64,000 nt of DNA from Pantoea sp. (GCF_028283705.1 NZ_JAPWKD010000034.1:186001-250000), one strand, 5' to 3'. Positions 8,284 through 17,597 are shown, counted from the stretch's first letter. The notes: generated by a model from the letters alone, not told the origin. Translations and numbers: made by a program.

Positions 8284-9261
8284 TTATTTCACCTCGGCGA
8301 TCTGCGTCATCAGATCCTGATATTTGCCGCCAAACTGATCGCGCACCGGCTGGGTAGCTTTGACGAAGTAGTCACGATCGATCTGCTGGAAGGTAACGCC
8401 GCCGGCTTTCATCTTCTCGATCGATTGCTGGGTATAGGTTGCCCACAGCTGACGTTCTTCATCCTGGGCTTCTTTACCCAGCTTCTTCAGCAGCGCCTGA
8501 TCGTCGGCGGAGAGACGATCCCAGGCTGTTTTGGAAAACAGGATCATTTCCGGCTGAATAAAGTGGCCGGTCAGGGTGTAGTATTTCGCCACTGGCAAAT
8601 AGTTGTGGGCAACAAAGGTCGGTGGATTGTTCTCCGTGCCGTCAACCACACCGGTTTGCATCGCACTGAACACCTCGCTCACTCCCATCGCCACCGGGTT
8701 GGCCCCCATCGCTTTCAGCGTGGCAAGGGAAATGGCGCTGTTCTGCACGCGAATCTTCATGCCCTGCAAATCTTCAGGTTTGGTCAGCGGCTGTTTGGTG
8801 ATCATGTTGCGCGTACCGGCATCGGTCCAGCCGAGGAACACCATGCGGGTATTAGGATCCTGATCGAATTTATTGACGATCTGCTCGCCCACGCTGCCAT
8901 CCAGCACTTTGTGCATATGATCTTCATCGCGGAAGATAAACGGCAGGGTGAGCACGCTGGTTTCGGGGGCGATGGTGGTGACCGGTGCCAGCGAGACGCG
9001 GATCATATCGATCGCCCCCAGCTGTACCTGTTGCAGCGTCTGATCTTCATCACCCAGCACGCCACCGGCATAGACTTTCATCTCCAGACGGCCATCGGTG
9101 GCTTGTTTTAGTTTCTCACCCATATGCTCCAGCGCGACCACGGTGGGATAACCTGCGGGTTGGACTTCCGCCACTTTGAGCACTTTGGCGTGGGCGCTAC
9201 AGGCCAGCAGGGCGAACATGGAGGACAATGAAACGGCGAGTAGTCGTTTTTTCAGCGTCAT
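8284..9261 (-). CDS. TRAP transporter periplasmic substrate-binding protein, DctP type
   Basis: Soluble periplasmic receptor of the TRAP system (325 residues). A Sec signal peptide (KKRLLAVSLSSMFALLACSAHA, cleavage after AHA near residue 25) is followed by the DctP fold. The conserved carboxylate-clamp region appears as MKIRVQNSAI with its Arg near residue 170, and VVDGTENNPP matches the family's switch region. ATG with ggag six bases upstream. First gene of the operon. A Cys precedes SAHA, but the text is not a convincing lipobox. The substrate is probably an organic acid carrying a carboxylate. Confidence 0.93.
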   Translation of the reverse strand: MTLKKRLLAVSLSSMFALLACSAHAKVLKVAEVQPAGYPTVVALEHMGEKLKQATDGRLEMKVYAGGVLGDEDQTLQQVQLGAIDMIRVSLAPVTTIAPETSVLTLPFIFRDEDHMHKVLDGSVGEQIVNKFDQDPNTRMVFLGWTDAGTRNMITKQPLTKPEDLQGMKIRVQNSAISLATLKAMGANPVAMGVSEVFSAMQTGVVDGTENNPPTFVAHNYLPVAKYYTLTGHFIQPEMILFSKTAWDRLSADDQALLKKLGKEAQDEERQLWATYTQQSIEKMKAGGVTFQQIDRDYFVKATQPVRDQFGGKYQDLMTQIAEVK

Positions 9262-9598
9262 TTTTTACTCCAGCATTGAGGTATCGAAAACGCGCGGTGC
9301 AAAGACACCACGAATGGGCAGGGCTGGCTCAGAATAGTGAAAAACAGCTGGCGAAAAACGGGTCAGATGTTGATTGAATGAATTGCATCACATTTTGAAA
9401 CGTTGTTTTAATAATTTTACATGCTGCATCACATTTATAAAACCGGCGACCAAACGGATACTCATTCATCACAAACTGTGGAGAAAAAGCGCACCTTTCG
9501 TTTGTAAATAGTAATGAGAACTACTATCAATTCGACCCGGTAATTTGTTATGATCCGCGCTCGATCGTGAACTGTGCAATTGAAGTTGGAGACGCAGC
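9262..9598. other. Divergent control region between the TRAP operon and exbBD
   Basis: 337 bp without a gene, AT-rich in the middle. It holds the Fur-like site (9510-9528) and a TATGAT -10 box (9549-9554) for exbB. Upstream of dctP I saw no confident operator. Confidence 0.6.
9510..9528 (+). promoter_or_regulatory. Fur box upstream of exbB
   Basis: AGTAATGAGAACTACTATC matches 13 of 19 positions of the Fur consensus and overlaps the expected -35 region of the exbB promoter (-10 TATGAT at 9549-9554). Iron repression of exbBD is established in E. coli. Confidence 0.75.
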
Positions 9599-10339
9599 GT
9601 GGTAGCCAGTGATTTGATGCAGACGGATCTTTCCGTTTGGGGCATGTATCATCATGCCGATATCGTGGTAAAGGTGGTAATGATTGGCCTGTTACTGGCC
9701 TCCGTGGTGACCTGGGCACTTTTCTTCGGTAAGTTTGCCGAGCTGAGTTCAGCGAAACGTCGTCTGAAGCGTGAACACATCGCATTGAGCGAAGCGCGTT
9801 CACTGGATGAAGCTTCACGCACTGCTGCCAGCTTTAAAGGCCATAGCCACAGCGCCGTGCTGCTGAATGATGCGCAGAACGAGCTGGAACTCTCCGCCGG
9901 TACTGAAGACACCGACGGCATTAAAGAACGTACTAGTTTCCGCCTTGAGCGCCGTGTCGGGGCCTTTAGCCGTCACGCAGGTCGTGGCAATGGTTTCCTC
10001 GCCACCATCGGTTCGGTTGCGCCGTTTATCGGCCTGTTCGGCACCGTCTGGGGTATCATGAACAGCTTCATCGGTATCGCCCAAACTCAAACCACTAACC
10101 TCGCCGTTGTTGCACCAGGTATCGCCGAAGCGTTGCTGGCGACCGCGATTGGTCTGGTGGCGGCTATCCCGGCTGTGGTCATCTACAACGTGTTTGCCCG
10201 TATGATTGCCGGTTACAAAGCCTCGCTGGGCGACGTCGCGGCACAGGTGCTGCTGTTGCAGAGCCGTGATTTGGACCTGGGAAAAGTGACTAACGAAGTG
10301 GCTCGTCCGTCTGCCGCACAGAAACTGCGCGTAGGGTAA
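9599..10339 (+). CDS. exbB: TonB-system proton channel subunit ExbB
   Basis: Inner membrane subunit of the ExbB-ExbD-TonB complex, which uses the proton motive force to power outer-membrane siderophore and vitamin B12 receptors. The 246 residues match E. coli ExbB (244) through the three membrane helices, including LATIGSVAPFIGLFGTVWGI and the pore helix LLATAIGLVAAIPAVV. The start is a GTG at 9599, with GGAGA eight to ten bases upstream, as the E. coli gene also begins just before LMQTDLSVWGMY. Five bases separate it from exbD. Confidence 0.97.
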   Translation: MVASDLMQTDLSVWGMYHHADIVVKVVMIGLLLASVVTWALFFGKFAELSSAKRRLKREHIALSEARSLDEASRTAASFKGHSHSAVLLNDAQNELELSAGTEDTDGIKERTSFRLERRVGAFSRHAGRGNGFLATIGSVAPFIGLFGTVWGIMNSFIGIAQTQTTNLAVVAPGIAEALLATAIGLVAAIPAVVIYNVFARMIAGYKASLGDVAAQVLLLQSRDLDLGKVTNEVARPSAAQKLRVG

Positions 10340-10344
10340 TTGCT

Positions 10345-10767
10345 ATGGCGATGCGTTTAAACGACGACCTGGAAAGCGATGGCGAAATGCATGAAATCAA
10401 CGTGACGCCGTTTATCGACGTGATGTTGGTTCTGCTGATCATCTTCATGGTGGCTGCACCGCTGGCAACAGTGGATGTGCGCGTTAACCTGCCTGCTTCC
10501 ACCAGTGCGCCGCAGCCGCGTCCGGAAAAGCCGGTCTATCTGTCGATTAAAGAAGATAATCAGGTCTATATCGGCAATGATCAGGTAACGAAAGAGACGC
10601 TGGTCAATGCGTTAACCGCGCAGACCGAAGGTAACAAAGACACCACTATCTTCTTCCAGGCAGATAAGTCGGTGAGTTATGAAACCCTGATGTCAGTAAT
10701 GGATCAGCTGCGTGAGGCCGGATATCTGAAAATCGGCCTGATGGGTATGGAAACAGTGAAGAAGTAA
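10345..10767 (+). CDS. exbD: TonB-system subunit ExbD
   Basis: Periplasm-facing partner of ExbB (140 residues). One N-terminal membrane helix (VTPFIDVMLVLLIIFMVAA, about residues 22-42) carries the essential proton-path Asp in FIDVMLVLLIIFM. The C-terminal periplasmic domain contains DKSVSYETLMSVMDQLR. Length and sequence match the E. coli protein. Translationally close to exbB and ended by the terminator at 10785. Confidence 0.97.
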   Translation: MAMRLNDDLESDGEMHEINVTPFIDVMLVLLIIFMVAAPLATVDVRVNLPASTSAPQPRPEKPVYLSIKEDNQVYIGNDQVTKETLVNALTAQTEGNKDTTIFFQADKSVSYETLMSVMDQLREAGYLKIGLMGMETVKK

Positions 10768-10784
10768 TCTCACCCAGGGTTATG

Positions 10785-10811
10785 AGGGCGTCCGGATGGA
10801 CGCCCTTTTTG
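10785..10811 (+). terminator. Rho-independent terminator of exbBD
   Basis: Stem AGGGCGTCC / GGACGCCCT followed by TTTTTGTT. Confidence 0.9.
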
Positions 10812-11009
10812 TTATGAGTCTTTGCTGATTAAAACAGGAAATCACGAATCGATGCCATAAATGGGCAAATATTCTGTGGATCGGTTTTGTTAATACTTTG
10901 TTACTTATGCCCCTGCTTTTGTAAAGTGCAATGGTGAAGGTGATCACATTCATCCGCTGACGACCACGCTACAAGGAAGTCTTACGCATGGAAGAAACCT
11001 GGAAAACCT

Positions 11010-12326
11010 ATGAGCTCACCTTCGTCTTTACAAAAATCATCGCAGAGCGGTGCCAAAACCATCTTTAGCGTAACCAGCGGCAATTTCCTTGAAATGTATG
11101 ATTTCATGGTCTTTGGTTACTACGCGACCGCCATTGCTAAAACCTTTTTCCCCGGTGATAACCCGTTTGCGTCGCTGATGCTGACGCTGATGACTTTTGG
11201 CGCGGGTTTTCTGATGCGTCCGCTGGGCGCGATTATACTCGGTGCCTATATTGACCATCATGGTCGTCGTAAAGGGCTGCTGGTGACGCTAGGCATTATG
11301 GCGCTCGGTACCCTGACCATCGCTGTGGTGCCGGGTTACGCCACGTTAGGCGCGGCTGCGCCAATCTTGATTCTGCTGGGTCGCTTGTTGCAAGGCTTTT
11401 CAGCCGGTGTGGAACTGGGCGGGGTATCGGTTTATCTGGCCGAAGTTGCGCCGAAAGGACGCAAGGGCTTCTATGTCAGCTGGCAATCCGGTAGCCAGCA
11501 GGTGGCGGTGATCTTCGCAGCGCTGCTGGGCCTGGGGCTGAATCATCTGCTGGAAAAAGACGCGGTCACTGAGTGGGGCTGGCGTATTCCGTTTGTTATC
11601 GGCTGTCTGATTGTGCCGTTCCTGTTCTGGATTCGTCGCATGCTGGAGGAAACTGAAGCCTTCAGCCAGCGCAAACATCATCCGACTATGCGCCAGATTA
11701 TGCGTTCGGTGGGGCAGAACTGGGCGCTGGTATTAGCCGGTATGCTGATGGTGGTCACCACCACGGTGATGTTCTATATGATCACCGCCTTTACTCCAAC
11801 CTTTGGCAAAACTGTGCTGATGATGAGCGACAAAGAAAGCTTCCTGGTGACGTTGTTTGTGGGGCTTTCCAACCTGTTCTGGCTGCCGGTGATGGGATCG
11901 TTGTCAGATCGCGTAGGCCGTCGCCCGTTACTGATTTTCTTCACCATCCTGATGATTCTCACTGCCTGGCCAGTGCTGAAATGGCTGGTGGGTGCGCCAA
12001 CCTTCTCTCATCTGGTGATTGCCGAACTGTGGCTCTCCTTCCTGTATGCCAGCTATAACGGCGCGATGGTGGTGTATCTGGCGGAAATTATGCCTGCCGA
12101 AGTACGTGCTTCAGGCTTCTCGCTGGCCTACAGCCTGGCAACGGCGCTGTTTGGCGGCTTTACCCCGGCGGTCTCCAGCTATCTGATCCATGCAACGGGC
12201 GATAAAGCGATGCCGGGCGTATGGTTGTCGTTCGCGGCGGTATGCGGGTTGATTGGTACCCTGCTGATTGGCCGCATGGTGAAGCAGTATCGAACGCGGC
12301 ACAGCGCGACTACTGTGAATGCCTGA
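11010..12326 (+). CDS. MFS transporter, citrate/tricarballylate proton symporter family
   Basis: 438 residues with 12 predicted membrane helices. The text aligns well with Salmonella CitA/TcuC-type symporters: SGNFLEMYDF at helix 1, the loop motif DHHGRRKGL, and LLGRLLQGFSAGVELGGVS in helix 4. It probably imports a tricarboxylate such as citrate by proton symport across the inner membrane, but CitA and TcuC cannot be told apart here. ATG at 11010 has ggaaaacct upstream. A 26-codon reading frame with a stronger ribosome site (AAGGAAG, start 10988) overlaps the start in another frame. A TGATCACA half-site lies near 10940. A hairpin follows the stop. The gene stands alone. Confidence 0.85.
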   Translation: MSSPSSLQKSSQSGAKTIFSVTSGNFLEMYDFMVFGYYATAIAKTFFPGDNPFASLMLTLMTFGAGFLMRPLGAIILGAYIDHHGRRKGLLVTLGIMALGTLTIAVVPGYATLGAAAPILILLGRLLQGFSAGVELGGVSVYLAEVAPKGRKGFYVSWQSGSQQVAVIFAALLGLGLNHLLEKDAVTEWGWRIPFVIGCLIVPFLFWIRRMLEETEAFSQRKHHPTMRQIMRSVGQNWALVLAGMLMVVTTTVMFYMITAFTPTFGKTVLMMSDKESFLVTLFVGLSNLFWLPVMGSLSDRVGRRPLLIFFTILMILTAWPVLKWLVGAPTFSHLVIAELWLSFLYASYNGAMVVYLAEIMPAEVRASGFSLAYSLATALFGGFTPAVSSYLIHATGDKAMPGVWLSFAAVCGLIGTLLIGRMVKQYRTRHSATTVNA

Positions 12327-12339
12327 TCAGTCAGATGAA

Positions 12340-12364
12340 CAAGGCCGCCAGAATGGCGGCCTTG
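12340..12364. terminator. Hairpin between the MFS gene and the pilus operon
   Basis: Eleven-bp stem CAAGGCCGCCA / TGGCGGCCTTG with a GAA loop between convergent genes. No good T-run on either side; likely shared, modest strength. Confidence 0.6.
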
Positions 12365-12367
12365 TGC

Positions 12368-13345
12368 CTAAAACGACAAATCTACCACCACGCTATCCGT
12401 ATAATTCCCCGCTGGTGGGGTATTTTGCGTTGTCAGAATCTGCGCAGTATAGGTATATCCACGCGTCAGACCATCGGCACTGACGGTGGTTGAGGCGCTG
12501 CTGCTCCAGCGGTCCGTGCCGGTCGGCCCCCAGCGTGTGGTGGTGGTGGTCCCCTGATAAATGTCATAACTCAACCGGTTGGTGCCACTTGCCATATTGC
12601 GCACGCCATTCGCCGCGTAGCTGCCGTTGCTCAATCCCACCGTATAAGTGCTGCCTTTGCTACATACCACGCTAATGGACTGCTGCACCGTGGAAAAACT
12701 GCTGACCAGCGGCGCACTGCCAAAGCTGACGTTTGGCGCGGTGATGGTGGTGCAATCATTCGAGATCACCACTGTCACCGTAATCGGAATGGTGCCAGTA
12801 CCTGTCTGCGGCGTCAGGCAAAGACCTCCGACGCCAAGGCTGGTGCAGATATTGTAGGTAACATATAAATTGAGCGTCACCGTATAGGTTCCTGCGGCGA
12901 CCGTTTGTCCGGTGACGGTTTTCAGATATACCGGCAACGCAAAGTTCAGGCTACCAAACAGACCAGCAAGATTCGCCAGTACCGCCTGTGAAAAGGTATA
13001 GGTCGATCCTCCCACGCTCAGCTCGGTGGTGCAGGCACTGTCCATGCACAGGCGCACCGGAATATTATCAGTTCCGGTGCTGCCGCTAATTTTCATGGTA
13101 CCCCGCGTGCCGTTGACGTTTGAGGCGCTGGCCAGCTGAAAGGTGATGGTATTCGTGCCTAATAACGTCAGCGCCGATCCTGCGCCACAGTTGACGTTAG
13201 CGGTGGTCGAGGTGGAGCTGATGGTTGAATTGGCAACAAAGGTGGTAACTGAGCCAAAGCTGGCGGTTGACGCGGGCAGGCCACAGGCGGCTCGTGCCAG
13301 TCCTGGCAGCAGCAACAACGTCAGCAATATCAGAATTCTTTTCAT
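12368..13345 (-). CDS. Spore-coat-U type pilus tip adhesin, CsuE-like
   Basis: 325 residues: a Sec signal peptide (KRILILLTLLLLPGLARA), then two tandem SCPU (spore coat U) domains, about residues 21-170 and 180-325. The second domain ends in the beta-strand text YTDSVVVDLSF, the pattern that completes the chaperone-usher fold. In the Csu pili of Acinetobacter the last gene encodes the two-domain tip adhesin, so by domain count and position this is probably the tip. Many Ser/Thr and paired Cys residues are visible. The start overlaps the usher stop (ATGA). It is the last gene of the operon. Confidence 0.85.
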   Translation of the reverse strand: MKRILILLTLLLLPGLARAACGLPASTASFGSVTTFVANSTISSTSTTANVNCGAGSALTLLGTNTITFQLASASNVNGTRGTMKISGSTGTDNIPVRLCMDSACTTELSVGGSTYTFSQAVLANLAGLFGSLNFALPVYLKTVTGQTVAAGTYTVTLNLYVTYNICTSLGVGGLCLTPQTGTGTIPITVTVVISNDCTTITAPNVSFGSAPLVSSFSTVQQSISVVCSKGSTYTVGLSNGSYAANGVRNMASGTNRLSYDIYQGTTTTTRWGPTGTDRWSSSASTTVSADGLTRGYTYTAQILTTQNTPPAGNYTDSVVVDLSF

Positions 13346-15774
13346 GGAGTGATGCCTGAAGTCGAGTTTTCTGTATTCGGCTGCGCGGCCCCGGGCGGGG
13401 GCGGGGGTAACGCGCAGGTGAGCGGGCCATAGGTCTTCAGCGCCTGTGGCCCGTTAGCGATATTGAGTTCGGTGCGGCAGGTGCGGCCATCTGGCGTGGT
13501 GACCTGAATTGGGTTGTTGGCGTCGAGGTTTTCCATCCAGGTGATACCGTCCCAGCCGACATACTCGGTTGCCTGCCCGGCACGCAGCACCTGGCTGGAG
13601 ACTGGCAGCGGCTGTCCGTTGCTGTCATACAGAATCACACTGGCTGAACGCAGTTTCTCCACCGGGAAGTTCAGCAGATAACCGCTCTGGCGTTTCACTG
13701 CAAAGCGTTGTTCTACCCGGGGGGAAGTCATATCGGCTGGCAGGTCCAGCGTGTCGATATCGTATTTCGCGGCGTAATAGCTGCTGATTGACGGTACCAG
13801 CAGATAACCCTCGTTATCGGTGCGTCCCATCGACTGGTTTTCGTAGCGGATGTTCACGTCGGGATAATTGGTTTTCACCAGTACAAAGGCGTCGTTGATC
13901 TGGTTAGCAACGAACAGACGGTTATCCATCAGTACCAGCGCACCACTGAAATCGGCCCACTGGGTGGTGTTATCGTCGTCGCCATAAAAACCTGCCGAGG
14001 TATCCACTTTATTGTTGCGATAGCGCAGGCTGCCCTGACGATAATCGCCGCTGTTGCCGCCCTGGTTGGCCCAGGAGGCATCCCACGAGTAGCCGCCGTC
14101 ACTCGGCATGGCACGCGACAGATACACCCGCTGGTTGTTTTCTCCCTGCTGATCGCGTTCCATGCTGACCGAGGCGCTGCCCTGTTCGCCGAACGGGATC
14201 ACCAGCGAAATCGCGCCGCTCCATTCCCCCTGTTGCTGGTCGCGGCTGGCGGAGATATACAAGCTGCTGTTACCCCAAATGTTTTTACTCCACGACAGGT
14301 TCAACAGCCGGGTGCGTTCGCCCCCGCCGCTGTTGATATCGAGATACGCCAGCCCGAGACTGCCGTATTGATTCATCGACACGCTGGCGGTGTACTGCGC
14401 ACTGCGGCGTGCCAGCGAATATGAGGTATCGTCCGAGTCGCTGCGATTGCCGACCAGCGCCAGATTGCCAAAATCCGCCGTGCGCAAGGTATGCTGCGTG
14501 CCGAGACTCAGCCAGCTGTTGTTGTACTGATATCCCCAGCTGTATTGCGTGCCGGGTTTTCCGCTCATCTGGCTTTGCGCCAGCGCGCCGTTGAGGACGC
14601 CCCAGCTGCCGAGTTTCAGCATGCCGCCCGCACCGCCCATCGCCACTTCATCGCTGCCTTCGGCGTGGGTTTCCAGCGTTAGCCAGTTGGTCACACCATA
14701 GCGATATGAGCCGCTGGCCGCGGCTGCGCCATAGTCAAAGTTTCTGATGCCGTAGTTTTCACGCATGGCTCCCGCTGAGAAGGAGTAGTCAGACAAACCT
14801 TGCTTCAGCAGGCTGCTGGAAACATAAAAGGGCAGGGTGGTGGTGATCTGGCGACCGACCGCATCGGTGGTGGTGATGACCGCATCACCCGCGCCATTGA
14901 CGAAAGGGACGTTAGTCAGCGACCACGGACCCGGCTGAACGTTGGCCTGGCTGGAGCGATAGCCGTTAATAAACAAATCCACCGTGGAAGGCACCGCCGC
15001 CTGGCCGGAAAACTGCGGCAGCGGATAGGTGATCAGATCCGGGCGAATGCTGAAATCACGACCAATCTGCAACCCGCCAAGACGCACGCTGTTGGTCCAG
15101 GAGAGCGCATCAGTGACCAGATCCCCGGCACGGATGCTTCGTACCGCGTTCTCGTCCTCGTTGCTCCACCAGGTATCGTAGCGGATATAGCCATTCGGTT
15201 GCTGGGGGGCATCGCCTTCGAGTTGCTGCTGCCATACGCCGTTGCTGGAGAATTGTCCGGCGGCACCAAACACGCGCAGCTCATTCCAGGTGGCGAGGCG
15301 AGAGCCGGTATGATCGGTGCGGGTGGCGTAGAAGTCATAGTTGAGCAGTGCGCCGGTGCTGGCTCGGCCTGGGTAGCGTGGCCCATTGTGCGCCTGGCCG
15401 ATCACCTGGCCCGGCAGCCAGGCAGGAGGGACAGTCAGCAGCAGGCGCTGGCGTTGATTGTCATAGTCCACTTTGACGTCGCTTAACTGGTTGACGTTAA
15501 TCTGCTGTCCCTGCAATTTGTCCGCCGGGATCCCGGCGCGCTCCAGATCGCCACGTCGCAGCCAGAAATCGCCGTTCTTCTGTTCGACCGGCACAATATT
15601 GCCCTGCTCCCCCTGATTGATGATCAGCTCCAGCATGTATTGCTGCCCTGCGGCATTGTTTTGCAGCGCAGGGGGAGGTGGCAGCTCGGAGAAGGTCTCG
15701 GCGCTACTGATCACGGGTAAACAGCAAATGACGCTGGTCACGGCCAGCGCACAGGGGTGGGGCGAAATGCGCAT
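13342..15774 (-). CDS. Fimbrial outer-membrane usher, CsuD-like (archaic type)
   Basis: Outer-membrane assembly platform for the pilus (810 residues). A signal peptide (about 1-26) is followed by an N-terminal chaperone-binding domain, a beta-barrel with plug (around residues 130-650), and C-terminal domains. Family text includes LINQGEQGNIVPVEQ near the N-terminus, FINGYRSSQANVQPGPWSLTNVPFVNGAG in shorter blocks, and RSASVILYDSNGQPLPVSSQV. The start is taken at ATG 15774, one codon inside the longest frame, forming a TGATG junction with the chaperone stop. The last residues are Pro-rich (ALPPPPPGAA). Confidence 0.9.
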   Translation of the reverse strand: MRISPHPCALAVTSVICCLPVISSAETFSELPPPPALQNNAAGQQYMLELIINQGEQGNIVPVEQKNGDFWLRRGDLERAGIPADKLQGQQINVNQLSDVKVDYDNQRQRLLLTVPPAWLPGQVIGQAHNGPRYPGRASTGALLNYDFYATRTDHTGSRLATWNELRVFGAAGQFSSNGVWQQQLEGDAPQQPNGYIRYDTWWSNEDENAVRSIRAGDLVTDALSWTNSVRLGGLQIGRDFSIRPDLITYPLPQFSGQAAVPSTVDLFINGYRSSQANVQPGPWSLTNVPFVNGAGDAVITTTDAVGRQITTTLPFYVSSSLLKQGLSDYSFSAGAMRENYGIRNFDYGAAAASGSYRYGVTNWLTLETHAEGSDEVAMGGAGGMLKLGSWGVLNGALAQSQMSGKPGTQYSWGYQYNNSWLSLGTQHTLRTADFGNLALVGNRSDSDDTSYSLARRSAQYTASVSMNQYGSLGLAYLDINSGGGERTRLLNLSWSKNIWGNSSLYISASRDQQQGEWSGAISLVIPFGEQGSASVSMERDQQGENNQRVYLSRAMPSDGGYSWDASWANQGGNSGDYRQGSLRYRNNKVDTSAGFYGDDDNTTQWADFSGALVLMDNRLFVANQINDAFVLVKTNYPDVNIRYENQSMGRTDNEGYLLVPSISSYYAAKYDIDTLDLPADMTSPRVEQRFAVKRQSGYLLNFPVEKLRSASVILYDSNGQPLPVSSQVLRAGQATEYVGWDGITWMENLDANNPIQVTTPDGRTCRTELNIANGPQALKTYGPLTCALPPPPPGAAQPNTENSTSGITP

Positions 15775-16463
15775 CAACGCACGGCTGCGCTTTGCCAGTG
15801 GCCTTTATTCATCTCAGCCTCCAGCTCTCCACCGACATTGCTATTCAGCAGCCAGCGGTTGCTGCTGTTTGCCAGTACGTAGCCAAACAGGCCGTTGCCG
15901 ATGGGGCGTCCGCCGATGGTGACATTGCTCAGACGCGCATGGCCGTTGCCGTTATTGGTCAGCAGCAACCAGCGTTTGCCTTCGCTGTTTTCCACTCGCC
16001 AGCTGAGATTGGGTTTGGCGCTGTCGGCCGTTAAGCCACTGCCATAAACAAACAGCGGTACGGAGTAGCGCATTTGAAAGGTCAATCCGGCCTGATTGGT
16101 ACCTGGGGTGCGCGGGGTGGGGATCTCATCCAGTACTACGCGGTAGGCCATCTCCTTACCGGCGTCAGGTGGCACTTGCTTAATTAAGCGCACCAGTTGC
16201 TTCTGCCCCGGTTCAATGCGCACCAGCGGCGGGCTGGCGAGCACCTGCTGCTGGGTCTGATACTGCTCGCGCTGGTTGACCTGCTGCCAGGTGAAGATTC
16301 GCACCTGCATCAGCGTGGTGGCGTTGCCGCGATTCTCCAGCCACAGCTCACTGGCTTTATCGTCGGGATTGATGGCGGGATCAATCGGCCAGATCATCAG
16401 TGAGTTGGCAGCATGGCTGAGAGCGCTGAATGTGAGCAGCCAGAGCAGCAGCAGGTTTTTCAT
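15774..16463 (-). CDS. Periplasmic pilus chaperone, CsuC-like
   Basis: 229-residue PapD-fold chaperone that caps pilin subunits in the periplasm by donating a strand. A signal peptide (KNLLLLWLLTFSALSHAA) is followed by the first Ig-like domain with LWLENRGNATTLMQVRIFTW and VRIEPGQKQLVRLI, the latter matching the G1-strand region. AAGGA lies seven bases before ATG 16463. It lies between the minor subunit and the usher, in the order expected for archaic chaperone-usher systems. Confidence 0.9.
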   Translation of the reverse strand: MKNLLLLWLLTFSALSHAANSLMIWPIDPAINPDDKASELWLENRGNATTLMQVRIFTWQQVNQREQYQTQQQVLASPPLVRIEPGQKQLVRLIKQVPPDAGKEMAYRVVLDEIPTPRTPGTNQAGLTFQMRYSVPLFVYGSGLTADSAKPNLSWRVENSEGKRWLLLTNNGNGHARLSNVTIGGRPIGNGLFGYVLANSSNRWLLNSNVGGELEAEMNKGHWQSAAVR

Positions 16464-16488
16464 CGGTCATTCCTTCTTGTTTGTGCCC

Positions 16489-17004
16489 TCACCAGCTCAG
16501 GGTGACGGTTAAGGTATCGGTATAAACCCCGGCGCGTGTCGGGCCGGGTAGCTGCAACAAGCCATAAATTGGCAGCGTGATGTTGTTAGCGTTGCTGTAG
16601 CTGAGCGTGATGGGTGAATTCACCCCAATCGCGGTGGTGTGGCTGGCGTTGCTGTACAGGCTGTAAGCCACAGTGTTGGTGAAACTGGCCAGTTTCAGGT
16701 TGCGGGTGGTGGTGTAGTTGCTGCCGCCGTTGATCGACATGCTCACGGTGGTGCCTGGCGTGCAGGCCAGGCTGATAGTGGAACTTTGGACAAAACTGGC
16801 GCTGACGCTGCTGCTGGCGACGCCAGACTGGGTGCCAAAATCAAGCGTGCCAAAAACTCCGGGATTGGAACCGGAAACTACGCAGCCAGCCACTACTGAG
16901 GCAGAGACCTGAAAGGTTGCGGTTGGCAACCCCCAGACATTGACACTCCCTATCAGCAGGGTCAGACCGCCAGAAATGCGTGCCCACCCATTTACCCCTC
17001 TCAC
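16489..17004 (-). CDS. Spore-coat-U domain pilin subunit (minor)
   Basis: 171 residues: a signal peptide (roughly residues 1-30, hydrophobic stretch GGLTLLIGSVNVWGL) and one SCPU domain with Cys in VVAGCVVSGSN and LACTPGTT and the closing strand YTDTLTVTLSW. The only in-frame start near the signal peptide is a GTG at 17004 with a weak ribosome site, 23 bp after the preceding gene, so it is probably read by coupling from that gene. It is a pilus subunit by family; whether it forms the shaft or an adaptor is not visible. Confidence 0.82.
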   Translation of the reverse strand: MRGVNGWARISGGLTLLIGSVNVWGLPTATFQVSASVVAGCVVSGSNPGVFGTLDFGTQSGVASSSVSASFVQSSTISLACTPGTTVSMSINGGSNYTTTRNLKLASFTNTVAYSLYSNASHTTAIGVNSPITLSYSNANNITLPIYGLLQLPGPTRAGVYTDTLTVTLSW

Positions 17005-17027
17005 CCGGTTTAACCGAAACCTGTGCC

Positions 17028-17597
17028 CTAGTAATTCACTGCAACGTTAATGGTATCGGTGTAGGTACCTGCCGGGATCAATGGGTTAAAGCCGCCGCCG
17101 ACCACGCGACCATAAATGGCGTAGTTGGTACCCAGAGTCGGGTCAGTGGTGCCGCTGGGGGCGATATTGGTGTTATTGGCAATGGCGGTGGTGAAGGCCG
17201 CATCGCTGTACAGGGTGTAAGCGATGCCCTGCGTATTGTTGGAGCCGAGGATCAGGTAACGCGGTTGCCCGCTGACAGTGCCGTAAATGGTGGCGGGTGC
17301 GGCATTACTGCTGGTGACCTGCACGTTAAATGTCTGGCCGGTGGTGCAGCGCACGTAGATACCGTTGCCGGAAGCCCCTACCAGGGTGGCATTCAACGTA
17401 TCAAAGGTTGCTGCGCTACTGCCGAAGTTTAAAGTACCGAAATTCACCCCGGTTGTGGCCGACTGACCATTCACCAGACAGCCGGTGGTCAGGGTTAATG
17501 TGGCATTAATGGTTCCCGTTGTGGTCGCAGCGAAAACAACAGAGTACGGAAGTGAGACGCTCAGGCTGGCAGCCAAAAGAAAAAGCTTGAGTTTCAT
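17028..17597 (-). CDS. Spore-coat-U domain major pilin, CsuA/B-like
   Basis: 189 residues with a Sec signal peptide (KLKLFLLAASLSVSLPYSVVFA) and a single SCPU domain that begins TGTINATLTLTTGC and ends TYTDTINVAVNY. As first gene of the operon it is the likely main shaft subunit, by analogy with CsuA/B. I start at ATG 17597, which has AAGGA six bases upstream; the ATG two codons earlier touches that box. The promoter region upstream holds an RcsAB-like box at 17716. Confidence 0.85.
   Translation of the reverse strand: MKLKLFLLAASLSVSLPYSVVFAATTTGTINATLTLTTGCLVNGQSATTGVNFGTLNFGSSAATFDTLNATLVGASGNGIYVRCTTGQTFNVQVTSSNAAPATIYGTVSGQPRYLILGSNNTQGIAYTLYSDAAFTTAIANNTNIAPSGTTDPTLGTNYAIYGRVVGGGFNPLIPAGTYTDTINVAVNY

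Noticed and set aside
14800..15486. 228-codon plus-strand frame inside the usher gene
   Set aside because: Shadow of the usher coding sequence on the other strand, no start context.
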